Positions 35,292 through 47,851 of a DNA stretch of 64,000 nucleotides are shown here, piece after piece. The notes under the pieces were generated by a model that was not told the origin of the DNA, made no database searches, and worked only from the letters and a program-made list of their open reading frames with translations. Source of the stretch: Welwitschia mirabilis (Eukaryota; Gnetophyta; Gnetopsida; Welwitschiales); the NCBI GenBank assembly GCA_051453625.1, contig JBOZIK010000001.1, positions 202,322,686 to 202,386,685 of the forward strand, written 5' to 3'. Made by a program: the position numbers and the translations under genes. Position 1 is the stretch's first letter. Every line of letters begins with the position of its first letter.

Positions 35292-35998
35292 GGAGAAACC
35301 ATAATAAACAAAAACCTACATAAAAATTACTATCTAATAATGGTAAAACAAAAACTAAAACATGTGGTGAATTAATAAATAGATAATAAAATTAACTTAG
35401 ACAATAAAAATAAAATAAAATAAAATAAATCCAAAAATGTAGAAATGAGATCCATTATTAATAATTCCTTAAATGAAAATATATGAATTTTTTCTTAGTG
35501 TCTTATTAACATCTTTTTTTCTAAGTTAGAAAATTAATCTAGTGTAAAATTAGTTATAGCTACTACATAGGTGCGAATTGACTTATGAAGTCAAATGTCA
35601 TGTGTGATTAACTCAAAATTAATAAAGTGATACCAAATGATAATTTTCTGTTCTCTAATGTAAACTAACATAATTTATAATTACTATTATAAATGTGTAC
35701 CTAATTCCAATAGTAAATTCCTCTACAAAATAAAATTTTGTTTGATCAAGAATATGGACATGTATTTTGACATAGTTAATTAACACAAAAATATATTTTT
35801 CTAAATACATATTTAATTAAACAATCTATTACCAAAGAAGCAAGTTATTCTTAGAATGTACGAATGGGTGTCAACATCATTAATTTAATATAAATAATAT
35901 TGTAATTAAAAATTATATTAACCATGTTTCTTGTAATGTAATGTAAATAAGAAAGTAACTCTAGATATTAAAGGATATGTTTAATGACAAGAACATAT

Positions 35999-36028
35999 AA
36001 CTACAAGAAAAGGGGTCTTCAATGATAA
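35999..36028 (+). repeat. possible CACTA-transposon terminal motif
   Basis: AACTACAAGAAAAGGGGTC differs by one base from the CACTACAAGAAAA start shared by many plant CACTA elements, and the following TCTTCAATGA also looks typical. A reverse motif TTTCTTGTAATG lies at about 35928, pointing the wrong way to pair with it. No transposase was found. Confidence 0.25.
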
Positions 36029-37973
36029 ACTAATAATGAAACTATGTTGAAGATTCCTTACAAAGGATCACTTCAAGATATAATAAATTTTAATGTTGTA
36101 ATGTGATATGTTTATGTATAATTACATGAATTTAAAGTGTATCAACTAATAAGTAATACACTTACAATAATAGGATTAAAATACTATATTTTTTGAATTT
36201 GGCCTTTTTTTTATTTTGATTTTGAAGATTATGATTTACTTAATAGTTATTATTTAAAAATTGATGTTGAGATTAGTTAAGCTATGGATTATTATTATTA
36301 TGAAATGAATATATTTTAGCATATGTCTATATTGTAAAGAATTTTCATGGGGTTTAAATTTTTTAAATTATTAAGATCATATTCTTGAATGTGACACAAC
36401 TCATAGAGAGGATCATGAACTAATTTACATTTAAAGATTAATCAGACCATAAGTGAGTCAAGTTTCTTATTAAGTTTTATTAATTTTATGCATTTTTATT
36501 CAACTTATCTAAATTTATTTTATTTATGTTAAATTCATAAGTATTTAATTTCATTCTTTGGTTACTTCAATAAGTTTTTTTTAAATATTCACAATTTTAA
36601 TTAGAAGTAAGCCTAAAATGCTACTCACTTATTAATATTTTAATAATTTTTAATAGAGTAAGACTATATAAGAAAAATTAATGCAATTTATATTTATCAA
36701 AATCATGGTCTTGATTCTTAGTAGATCATGTTTCAACATTTCATGAGCTTAAAAATATCTTTTTTGAGATTTTTACTTCAAGCTAGAACTCAATTGAGTC
36801 ATTTGATTTAGTTGAGAAGTTGAAATATATTTCTTAATAGATTATCATTTTTACTACTTTATAGTCCAAATATTCTTATAATTTTCATTTTTTGAATTGT
36901 ATTTAAGATTGATCTGTGAGAAGAAGAAGGAAAACATGAATCTAACTTTACTAATCCTAGTATAAAGAGTAACACAAAAATCATTTCAAATTAAACTCTT
37001 TCAAGAATTTTTGTGTCTTCTTTATATGAAGGCTATGAAATAATAATAAAAAGACTAAGGTTTTTGATCTTGTAAGTAGCATCAGCACTAACACATAATT
37101 CACTAATGAAATCATCATGATTATTTTTAATGAAATCATGGCTTAACACATTATTTTAGAATATTTAAAAATAGATAAATGAAAAAATTCTTCAACAAGG
37201 ATATTGCAAACTTCCTCCAATGTTCATGAAAATTATTAATTAGTAATAGGACATTAGTTAAATTTTGAAGATTTTATATAGAGAAAGAATCAAAAGTAAA
37301 CATGTAAAAGTATCTATGAAAGGAAGATATGAATTTAAACACATGATTATGTACTGTTAAAAGGATGTTTCTATTTTATTAAAATGTTTGAAAGGCTTAA
37401 GATTTAGCCTTAATACCTTAAAAAAATTTTAAAAATTTACATAGAAGCATTAAAAAAGAATAAAATCAAAGTTTGAATATGTGCATCTAATAATATCATA
37501 AAATATTCAAGTAAGTACCATTTTGTTCTTTAGGCTTTGAAAATTCTTGAACCCCTATCAATAATAATCATAAAGAAAACTATCAACTTGTGCACTTCGT
37601 TACTTAGCAATAATGCAAAAATGCTATTGGTTATTTAGTTTTAATTGACTTTTTAACATACTAATATCAAATTCAAGTACTCTAAAATCCATGTATTAAA
37701 CTCATTAATATGGAAAGTATTATTAAATAAATTAAAAAAATCTTTTAAATAATTGTGAAAGGTAGTGAGTATGCAAGTATCAAATTGATGTAACTAAGTA
37801 TATGTAATAACATAGAGCTATGATATGGACATTATTACTTTTAATATGATAAAATAACTTTTATCATTATAACATGATTATGCATTAGAATAAAAAAATA
37901 ATAAACATTAATCAAGTATAAAATAAAATATGTTTGCAAGTGCACTTTGTTAAGACTTATTTAGTACATTATT

Positions 37974-38009
37974 AGATAGACAGATAGATAAATAAATAGA
38001 TAGATAGAT
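37974..38009. repeat. (GATA)n/(AATA)n microsatellite
   Basis: About nine imperfect tetranucleotide units, ATAGACAGATAGATAAATAAATAG then ATAGATAG. Confidence 0.9.
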
Positions 38010-39940
38010 TCATCTAAACCATAAGATTTCTCAAATGTAAGTTTTTTATCCTATTATACATAACTATTAAGCTAGAACTAAAAAAAATCTACACTTTTTA
38101 CATATGAAGATCATAACCATTAAGAAAAAAAATCAAGTAATTAATATAAATTAAAGATTTAAAATGATTTATTATATTGAAAATAATGGATACAAAGTAA
38201 TAAAATTATTCTACATAGTTATATTGTCCTAAAAGAAATAAAAACACATTGGAAACAATGGGTATTAGATCTTTAAGTTAACTTATATCATGTGTAAACT
38301 TGAATATTACTATTCGGAGAGCCATAAATGGAACAGACATAGAGAGATATTTATTTTCAAAACTTATCCAATAATTTATATATATTTGAAGATCTTTATT
38401 TTTTACATTGATTCAATTCATTCTTTGTATTTGAAACTTTGGTCTAATTGCTCCTTGGTGGCTATGAAATTTTTAAAGCCTCAGAAAGATACAATTTTAG
38501 AATTTTAGGCTTCATAGTATTTTTTCTATCCTAGAGAAGAGGTTGTTTTCATAGTGGAATGTGAACTCTACAAACATAAAATGGTAGATTGAAGTGAAAT
38601 GAGAGTGTTCAAGTTAGCAAAAGCACTTCATCTTTAAATGTTTTAAATGCATAACAAAAAAAGATACTACATAATATATTATCAATAATATGTGGATTTA
38701 GTCAAGGAAAAAACTCATTAGCCTAATGATTTATCAAAAGCATAAGAAGAGGTGATTTCTAATTCAAAATCATAATGGATAGCTCTAACTTTGTAACTTA
38801 AGGATATGTTTACATGGCTTGAGATTTTGGAATGATTAATGCTAGATTTATTTTTAAAAACTAATATCCTGCATAAAGAGGTTATTAATAAGATTTAATC
38901 TTTAGAAAATAACTTCTAAGGGGAAAAAATTACATTGAATTAAAAGAACTATTTTTTTCAAAATAAAGATAAAGATAATATGTAGACATTAATTTATAAG
39001 GCTATTTAAGAGAAATAAAAGAAGAAGGAAAAGCCTCCTAATATTTGAATTATGAATATTTTAGAAAATAAAAAATATTGTTTACTTATACAAATGTTAG
39101 AAAACTTTCAAGAGGGAATGTGCATTCTAAATCAACCAATCAAAAGAGGATGTCAACTAGGAAAAAAAGGTGATAGACCTCAACATATTATTTTTAAGTT
39201 TCAAGATGTTAAACATTGAATCTATGTATGAAATAATTGAAGTAATTTAAAATAGAAAAATTATGAATTAATAAAAATATCATAAAAAAGGAATTTACAT
39301 AAAAAGTAAAATAATAGAAAGGAGTGAAGGCTACCAAACTTGAATGATAAAAATATGATATTAATTAAATAAGATGAAATATAGAGGCATAAAAGATATG
39401 CATTGTGACTTGCTTAACATTAATGATGACTTTGAAAACAAGGTAATAACTTTAAACAATATTACTCTTTTAAAGTGATTTTAATATCTTTAGTTTTGAT
39501 AAATCATAGGAGATGAATAATCAAAATAAGTTCATATTCTATAATTTTTTAAATTTCATATTTTTAATCATAAAGAAAATGGAAAAGGTAGGCCTTTTAG
39601 TGGAATCACTTATATTATTAAACATAGTATAAAAAATTTATTAATACTATTCTAATTGGCAAGCATGTATAGTTTATCTTTTTATGATTTGGCACAAAAA
39701 TGTAATTCCATCTATAATCATTTAGGAATATTTGGTAAACTTCCTCTTTATTAGTTTAAAGACAAATTGTCAAAATTTTAGATAAAGTAAATATTTTATT
39801 TAGGGCAGATTCAATATAAGAGTTGATCAAATTTGAGATGTTAAAATGGAAGCAAGTTCATAGTTGAATGAATCCTTGCATCTAATCTTCATAAGAAGTA
39901 AATTTCTTTTTCATGATACCAAAGTGTAGATCTTATTATT

Positions 39941-42430
39941 CTTAATAGAATTTTTTTCCCCTATAATTAGGTTTATTCACTTTTACATGATACGCCAACA
40001 TGAATTCTATATGCAATCAACATCCCGCTAAGATGTGGCAGGTGTTCCCAACTAGAGGACACATCTATGGTAGGTCTTAGAATGCATCCAACACATGTAT
40101 CCTTTACAAGAGTGTTTTACTTACATGAAAGTGTTCTATATCAGGTCCAAGTATAGATACAAATCATTGAACATAACTACTCCCCCTATTCCATGTATCT
40201 TCCTAAACCCAGCTCTCGAGAGTAGGTATATAACCATGTTATACTAGATGAATTCCACACATAGAGCATAGTTGGCTTCCTAGTTTGTAAACACCTCATA
40301 GAAGGCACACTTATAGTTTCAATAAATGATACATATAGAGAATCAGTAAGCCATAATAGGTTCCTACACTCTCAATGCTTAGTCATCATTGGGTCGACTA
40401 TGAAAGTAGTCGAGAATCATTACATAGCATGGTCAAGATAGAGCCCTTAACAAGGTGGTAACAAATAAGGTTTCAAGTTGCTACTCTTATATGGGGATTG
40501 TAGGGTTTAGGGGGCAATAGGTAGTTAATTTGTTTCATGCTATAGGACTAGTTCTAGTTATGTGGAGTAGTTTAGAAATAAAGAAAATGAAGGATTATGA
40601 CATGTATCTACTAGGTGTATGCCTCTAGAGTGTTCCAAGATTTTTGTATCCTAGGGTTAGACTAAAGGATTTATTAGCATGGTACTACAATCAGTGGGTA
40701 GGTTTAGTCAGAGGAGAAAGGATCATCTATTGGTACTTCCTATCATCATCATACTTTTCCATAGCCTTTCGCTAACCACCATAGTATCATCTGCTAGGAT
40801 CCCTTATGATAGATATGGAAACAGTAGGCAGATGACTATGGGTTGGGTATTAGGAGTTCAACTAGTTCCTTTTGTATATGATGGATTATTGTTGAGTAGT
40901 GATCATGAACCATATTCAAATTCAAATAAGATCAAAATTGAGGTTCTTCTCCATGAAATAGGTTCAACCATAAGGGTTAAACAGTAGGAAGAAGGCATTA
41001 CAAGGTTACTATGTAGGGCTAACTATTTGCTTCACATGCTACAAGTAGGGCAATCATTACAAACTTACTAACTACAAGTAATTCCAACTACCTACATATG
41101 ATGATAAGATTTTATGGTATGACGTGTTAAACTAATAGTACTATGGAGCTTAAGAAAAGCTAGTTATAAGGCTACCTCTTTGTACATAGCAACATAGATG
41201 TGAGAATTTGATCAATCACCCATGATGAATTACTAAGGGGATTACTTCCTATGAAGCTGTGGCTAAAACCTTATTGATACATGAATCCCCCTAATAGGAT
41301 TAGCTTTACAGTATAAAGGGTTATTATATGAATGGTAGCTACATAGAAGTTTTCCAATATAGGCTATGTAGGGGTTTTTCAATCATAGTTGCATTACTTA
41401 TAGCTTTCTTCTTCATGGACAAAGTGGATTTCAAATTGTCTATTGGTCTCATGTAATTTCATGGGAGATAGCAGATACTTACCCATCTAAGTTGATTGAC
41501 AAATTAATTTATTCCTATGTACTACAAATATGTAGTTGAAGTTGATAGTGATCTTAAGATGGAAAACCCTAAGGGATGCTACCCCTATACATCCCGTACT
41601 AGTTGCATTGCATTATATATACAACTTAAACTCCATTATTGACTAGGAACTATAGTGAGACGACACGTATCATTAGTCACTTTAATAATAACAATGTTTA
41701 ACATTAGCTTACATCCATGAAGACAATATTTAATAGTATATGTGAGGGAGGTAGGGATTATTAAGGGATGGTAATAAGATGAAAGGTCAACCACCCATGC
41801 TAGTTACAACAATCAATCACCCAAACCAATCCCTTATGTAGAGTGTTTAACAAGGTAGGTATACAACATAATTGTTACTAGTTTAGCAAGGAGGGGTAGT
41901 GCTAGAAGTCGATTCAATATACGATTTTATCTGTGATGGTTGTAAATGGATAAGAATGTGCATGACTATTCGCCGCTAGTAGCAGTCATCCTTAAGATGT
42001 TGTATAAATAGGTAAGCCACTCACTCTGCATGTTACTTAACACACCTGACTTAATAATTAGGTGCATATGTGTTTTACTATAATCTTCACTTATGGGTAA
42101 GAGTCAGAGAGATAATAAAACCACCTACATACATAGGTAAGAGAAGTAGCTCTAACCCAACTATATAGAGTAGGATACACTAACTCTTGTGTTACTTTTT
42201 GCAATCATAACAAAAATCCTAGGGTTTGGGGATTGTTATACACACATCAATCCCACCATGTAGCCAAGATCAAGGTTGTGAATTATGGTTCAGTTACTTA
42301 TCACCCACCCAGGTTGTATGTATTAGGTTAGAATGATGTTCCACCAAATTGCCCATAAAAAGGGCATATCTTAGATTTCATTATTACAAGTACCCTAAAA
42401 ATTTACAAAAGGAAAAAAGTTTAAGATCTA
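39941..42430. other. less AT-rich, unidentified sequence
   Basis: GC is visibly higher than in the flanks, homopolymer runs are short, and trinucleotides such as CTA, TAG and GTA are common. CpG sites occur (CGAGAG, GTCGAC, CGCCGC). An open frame at 40679..40987 (102 codons, hydrophobic near residues 18-38) resembles no family. I could not identify the source: a separate repeat class or an organelle-derived fragment are both possible. Confidence 0.35.
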
Positions 42431-42899
42431 TAAAAGAATCAAGAAAATTTTAAAAGATAGGTATTCTAGTAAAGTATAACATAGTTGCTAAGTGAGCATT
42501 TATAATGAAGATTTTTTAAACACTTTAATAAATTTGCAAAGAAATATGTAGACATTAAGAAAGGAGAGTTACTAAGAGATGTTTTATGGAGAATGTGAAA
42601 AATACAAGGTTAGAGATAAATATGCAAATGGATGAGAAAAAATATGTAGTAATAAAATTTTATTACAGATTAATTAGACATTAGAAGCACATCTTCATAA
42701 AAGAGTAATAAGCTCAATTTATCCACATAATTAGAAATGAGCTTTAAAATTCTAGAAAGTATTTTAGAATCACAAGAAATAAAATTTTAAATTTTCCTTT
42801 AAGGAAATCAAATGCATATTTGAAAATCTTTTTAGATCCAAAGAAATAGAAAATTTCATATCATTTTCTTATACCACCATTTAGATAACATTTAGCAAC

Positions 42900-43600
42900 A
42901 TTATAGAAGGTATAAAATAACTTAGTACTAGTAAAGTAATGGACAATTTTGACCTTTATATAAACTTATTTAAACAAATAGAAAGTTTTATCTATTAAGC
43001 AAAATGAAAGAAGCTAAATGATAGTATTTGTGAAATGAAAAACTAGAAAAGCTATGATTCTCTTTAAAAAAGATTTAAAAATCAAATTTAAATAATAATA
43101 AATTCATTATTATCAATAATATCTTTTATAAGCTTTTGGAAACTTTATTGGGAAAAAAAGTTTACAATTGTATAGATGAAAAAATTAAGAGAAATTTCAT
43201 AAGTAAGTTTTTTTTTAATCATTCTACATTTAACCATTTATTCAGTCTTCGTTAATGCTTGGATTTTATTTAAAAAAATAGAAAGAAGACTTTTAGTTAC
43301 TTTGTTGATTTCTTAAAGGCCTATGATTTAATAATTAAAGGAAACTTATGTAGAGTCTATTCAATATAGGTGTGTTTACAAATCTCATTTTTAAAATTCA
43401 AATATTATTTAAAAAAGTTATCATTAGATTTGAATATGTTAATTGAAAAGAGTTTTTTGAAAATTTTCAATGAAATTAAAGTAAAACAAGGATGTCATAT
43501 CTCTCCTGCCTTATTTAAAATGTTTATTGATGAATTAGAGAAATAGATGTATGTATTACAACAATGTCATCAATAACATCAAATTCATTTCAAGGCTAAG
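42900..43600 (+). pseudogene. non-LTR reverse transcriptase relic (VKQGCPLSP type)
   Basis: At 43301..43327 one frame reads F-V-D-F-L-K-A-Y-D, RT motif A. At 43481..43516, in the same frame, V-K-Q-G-C-H-I-S-P-A-L-F, then KMFIDELEK, matching the VKQGCPLSPTLFxLxIDELE block. This block differs from that of the L1-type elements at 1 bp and 11.6 kb and belongs to another LINE group common in plants. The YADD box is not visible. The frame is interrupted by stops and the 5' part is too decayed to place. Confidence 0.65.
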
Positions 43601-44392
43601 AGTTCATAAAGGTTCAAGAACATGTCCTATGCTAGCATGTACGAAGAGGAAATTAACCTAGCCTTTAGGTTTCATTGTGACATTATTATAGAACTAGTTT
43701 ATGGAAGCATATGATTCCCTTTAGTGGCTTGAGGTCTTAAATCTGGGCTAACAAAGTTGATAACGATGTTCTATAAATACGCTCTTCCATATACCATGTG
43801 CCATTACAACTCTTTACAATCCCAACTTTGCTTAGGTCATCCTAATGGGGGAAATAGAATAGGATGTTGGGGTAGGATACAAAGGAAATGATATCAAATT
43901 ACTAGTAACTTGAGTATTTAGAGCTCATAATTAGTCAAATACTAATTCTTTACACATGAAGAAGGAACCTCTTAGGTGCTAGTCCATATGCATCCTTGCA
44001 TATTGGAAGTTGGTAGTTGTGAAGTACTTACAACTATGTGCAATACAAAGAAGGTAGTTTTTAGTATATACATACACTATTTTTCCATTATGACTATTGG
44101 CAAGATAGCCTTGAAAGGGCATAGATAGAAGAAGATAGATCAATGAACATATATAGCTTTGCCTTCCCTACCACGTAAGAGGACTAAGGTAGAAATGCTA
44201 TAATATATGCCATTTTAATCATGGCGTTTCTTCCTTCATAGCTCAAAGTAAGGTAGCATTGTAACTATCTAATAAAACATTATATATATCACCTTGACCA
44301 TCATTAGAGAATTCAAGTACATCATTCAATGCTAGCTATAGTAATCTAGAGTTATTGGATTTAATATGGCTATTACCTTTTAACTAGTACTA
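43419..44392. repeat. ~975-bp direct repeat, copy 1
   Basis: Aligns with 44895..45871 at roughly 90% identity, starting inside the LINE RT motif-B region and running far past it into unidentified sequence, ending at CTAGTACT in both copies. Confidence 0.9.
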
Positions 44393-44794
44393 AATAAGAG
44401 AAGAAAACTGAATACTTAATAAGAACAATTATCTAAACATACCTTTGGAAGTTTTGAAACTCAATCTTTAATGTTAGATGATAGTAAACGTCTTTCTTTT
44501 AAATGAATGCTAGGAATGGAGCATTAGTGTTCTAAAAAATGCAAATAAGAGGGAAAACATAGAAAGAATCAGAGAGTTTCAGAGTTAAACAATTAAAAAA
44601 GGAAAATTGTAGAAAAAATAGGCATCTTTATATGAATTTTTCATAACTTAAAGAAACTAAGAATGAAATTTTCTTATTGAAATCACTCAAAACCCCTAAA
44701 AAATCTAGATCGAAAGCTCTGTAGAATGTGAAAAAATTTCTTATAATATTTAAAAGCAATGAATATTGCTAAGTAGAGGAAATGTGAGGAAAAT

Positions 44795-44894
44795 NNNNNN
44801 NNNNNNNNNNNNNNNNNNNNNNNNNNNNNNNNNNNNNNNNNNNNNNNNNNNNNNNNNNNNNNNNNNNNNNNNNNNNNNNNNNNNNNNNNNNNNN
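44795..44894. other. assembly gap, 100 N, unknown true length
   Basis: A round 100-base gap. Its right edge is exactly the first base of repeat copy 2, so the missing part of that copy's left side probably lies in the gap. Flanks do not overlap. Confidence 0.9.
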
Positions 44895-45871
44895 TATCAT
44901 TAGATTTGAATATGTTAATTCAAAAGAGTTTTTTGAAAATTTTCAATGAAATTGAAGTAAAACAAGGATGTTCTATCCCTCATACCTTATTTAAAATTTT
45001 TATTAATGAGTTAGAGAAATGGATGTATGTATTACAACAATTTCATTGATAACATCAAATTCATATCAAGGATAAGAATTCATAAAGGTTCAAGAACATG
45101 TCCTATGCTAGTATGTACAAAAAGGGGATCAACCTAGCCTTTAGGTTTTACTATGAAATTATTATAGAACTAAATTGTGGGAGCATATGATTTTATTTAG
45201 TGGCCTAAGGTCTAAATCTGGACTAACAAAGTTGATAATTATGTTCTATACATACACTCTTCCACATACCATGTGCCATTACAACTCTTTACAATCCCAA
45301 CTTTGCTTAGGTCATCTTGATGGGGGGAAATAGAATAGGATTTTGGGGTAGGATACAAAGAAAATGATATCAAACTATTAGTAACTTGAGTATTTGGAGC
45401 CCATAATTAGTCAAATACTAATTCCTTACACATGAACAAGGAACCTCTTAGGTACTAGTCCATATACATCCTTGCATATCGAAAGGTGATAGTTGTGAAG
45501 TACTTACAATTATGTGTAGTATAAAGAAGGTAGTTTCTAGTATATACATAAACTAGTTTTTTCTATTATGGTTATTGGCAAGATAGTCTTAAAAGGGCAT
45601 AGATATAAGAAGATAGATCAATGAGCATATACAGCTTTGCCTTCACCATCACATAAGAGGATTAACGTAGAAATGCTAGAGTGTATGCTAGTTTAATCAT
45701 GGTATTTCTTCCTTCATAGCTTAAAGGTAAGGTAGCATTGTAACTATCTAATAAAACATGATATATATCACTTAAGCATCATTAGAATATTTAAGTACAT
45801 CATTTAATGCTAGCTATAGTAACCTAGAATTATTAGGCTTAGTATGGCTATTACATTCTAATTACTAGTAC
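44895..45871. repeat. ~975-bp direct repeat, copy 2
   Basis: Second copy of 43419..44392. The LINE part reads V-K-Q-G-C with the following residues altered (TCTATCCC), and the rest follows copy 1 with scattered substitutions and one-base indels. Mismatch level is too high for two alleles of a mostly homozygous locus, but a collapsed haplotype cannot be excluded. Confidence 0.88.
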
Positions 45872-46657
45872 TTGGATGATGGACATCAAACTTGACATCA
45901 AATACAACAACCATATACTTACTAGTTTTTCCTAATTTTCCAAATATATGAATAGGTAAGTCTGAAGGTTGAAATGCTTCCATATAAAGGAGGTAGACTA
46001 TGATAAATTCTAGTTATCCTACCTTCATGTCAAGGCATCCCTCATGTATATTCATATGATATAAGCCTATAATAATGCTCACTACCAAAGAAATTAAGAG
46101 CTTCTATACAAACACATAAACTTGTATTAAGTTAACTATACTTATAATAAAATAAGATATTTACATGTAGAATGATTTCTTCTTTTTACAACCACTAGCA
46201 CCAACCCATTCAAAACCAAAGGATTACTCACCTATTATACATAATATGTGATACTTCTATATATAAGTAAACATATCATATGTGGAGCACAATTACTTGT
46301 ACAATATGTGTAGAACCTCATACATAGGATTGAGTTAGGAATAATCTACAAGTAATATTGATGTGTAATAAGTCTTTAGCAGATAAGGATGCATATAAGA
46401 CATACGATAGCCATACAAACCTTTATACAACATGGTTGGATTGTAGTATGATTAACCTCCATCATGTCCTGGTAAGGGGCTTATATTCACACAGGAGTAA
46501 CAGTAGTCACATACATTTATTACTAGGTGATCCACTTTTTGTGAAGTGAGAAACCATATTACAACCATCATTTCAACTTAATGAGGATAATTGAGTTAAT
46601 TTGAGAAGTGATTTATTAGCACTATTAGGAAGCTAGCTAAATACAAAATAAGTGGCT
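45872..46657. other. less AT-rich, unidentified sequence
   Basis: Same texture as 39.9-42.4 kb. No domain or RNA recognised. A 63-codon open frame at 46358..46549 matches no family. Confidence 0.35.
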
Positions 46658-47851
46658 TGATGAGTTATTGTGTTGGCTTATATAATACATAAATCATGAT
46701 CCTCCTTATAGTAGGGTCCTAATGTCATTCTTTTCATATGGATAAATTAAGGTAGAGATTAAATAAAGATAACATAAAAATCTTTTAACTTGCAAGAAAT
46801 TATAATGAACTAAAAATCAAGGTTGTGAGATATGGCTTGAACTTGAATGGCAAACTAGGAAAACAAACTAACTCCAAAGGTCTAACTTAAATCATCCAAT
46901 AGCAAACCTTCACTCTAATGATATCTTGTAATTTTCTAAAACAAAGCTTAAGTTATCAAGACATCATGGCTCGGGCCATTTTGATATTCACCACATAAGT
47001 GTTGTTGAATTCCTTAGTCATTTGGTCCTTCACAGCCTCTCATAAGCATATAAAGTAAGAACTAATGTGCCTAAGATCCATCAAATAAAATAATTATAAC
47101 TAAGAAATAAACTTAAAGAACTCACTGAATAATCAAAACTACTCAATAATGCAATCTTGATTAAGCATTAAAAGTATAAGGTTGATCAAAAATCAAAAGA
47201 AAAAATGAATAATTACTATTTCATGGAAAATAAGAATTACATTACATTACAAGAAGAAGGTAAAGCTAATACAGACTCCTCAAATCTAGCCTTAGAGATA
47301 GCCCACTCTCAAAGGAGGAGCTTAAAAAGCCATGTTGATGGTGAACATTCTAAGGGTTTTAACTATTTTCACAAGCCAAAGGATGTTATAAATGAGGGCA
47401 CTTGGCCCTTGTTATAAGTATAAATAAGATTAGGTTTTCTTAATTAGGGTTTTACACTTTAGGGTTTTTAATTAAAAATTTAACACTATTATGATTTCTT
47501 AACTTGTTAAAGTTTGATGTCATTTCTACCTAACCCCATAAGCATAAATTAATCACTTTTCTAATATGCCTCTAGAACATAGCTCTTGATCCATTCTTCT
47601 TCAAATGACCAATAACATGAGTGACTTGGATAGTGGCACTAGTGTTTTGTAATGATTTTCTTCCAAATTTCAGCTTATTATCTAGAGTGTCAGAAATAAC
47701 CTAAAAGTGTAATGGAAAAGTGCATAAGTTTAGAAATTATATTAAAAAGGATTTAAAAAATAATTTTATGATAAGATGCTAATTTATGTCTTTGCCTAAG
47801 CTAAAATGATCAAATAAACTTGGTCTAAATGTAAATTTTTACTTGTTAACA
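46658..47851 (-). repeat. 3' LTR of the reverse gypsy element
   Basis: Pairs with 54496..54680 plus 59345..60357. Minus-strand start TGTTAACAAG. A TATAACAAGGG box (plus 47406..47416) corresponds to TATAAAAAGG in the other LTR. The 70-codon open frame at 47205..47417 (plus) lies inside the LTR and is fortuitous. Confidence 0.85.

Larger units (their letters stand above)
35292..39940. other. AT-rich intergenic DNA, mostly featureless
   Basis: No gene or named transposon domain. An (AAAAT)n run lies at about 35407..35429. An open frame at 38290..38508 with a coding-like continuation to about 38.7 kb matches no family I recognise. A CACTA-like terminus and a GATA microsatellite are listed separately. 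Confidence 0.45.

Noticed and set aside
40679-40987. 102-codon open frame with a hydrophobic segment resembling a signal peptide
   Set aside because: No homologous family recognised, no upstream promoter or splice context; kept only as a note in the unidentified block.
47205-47417. 70-codon open frame
   Set aside because: It lies on the opposite strand inside an LTR, and the homologous stretch in the other LTR (59.73-59.93 kb) does not keep it open.
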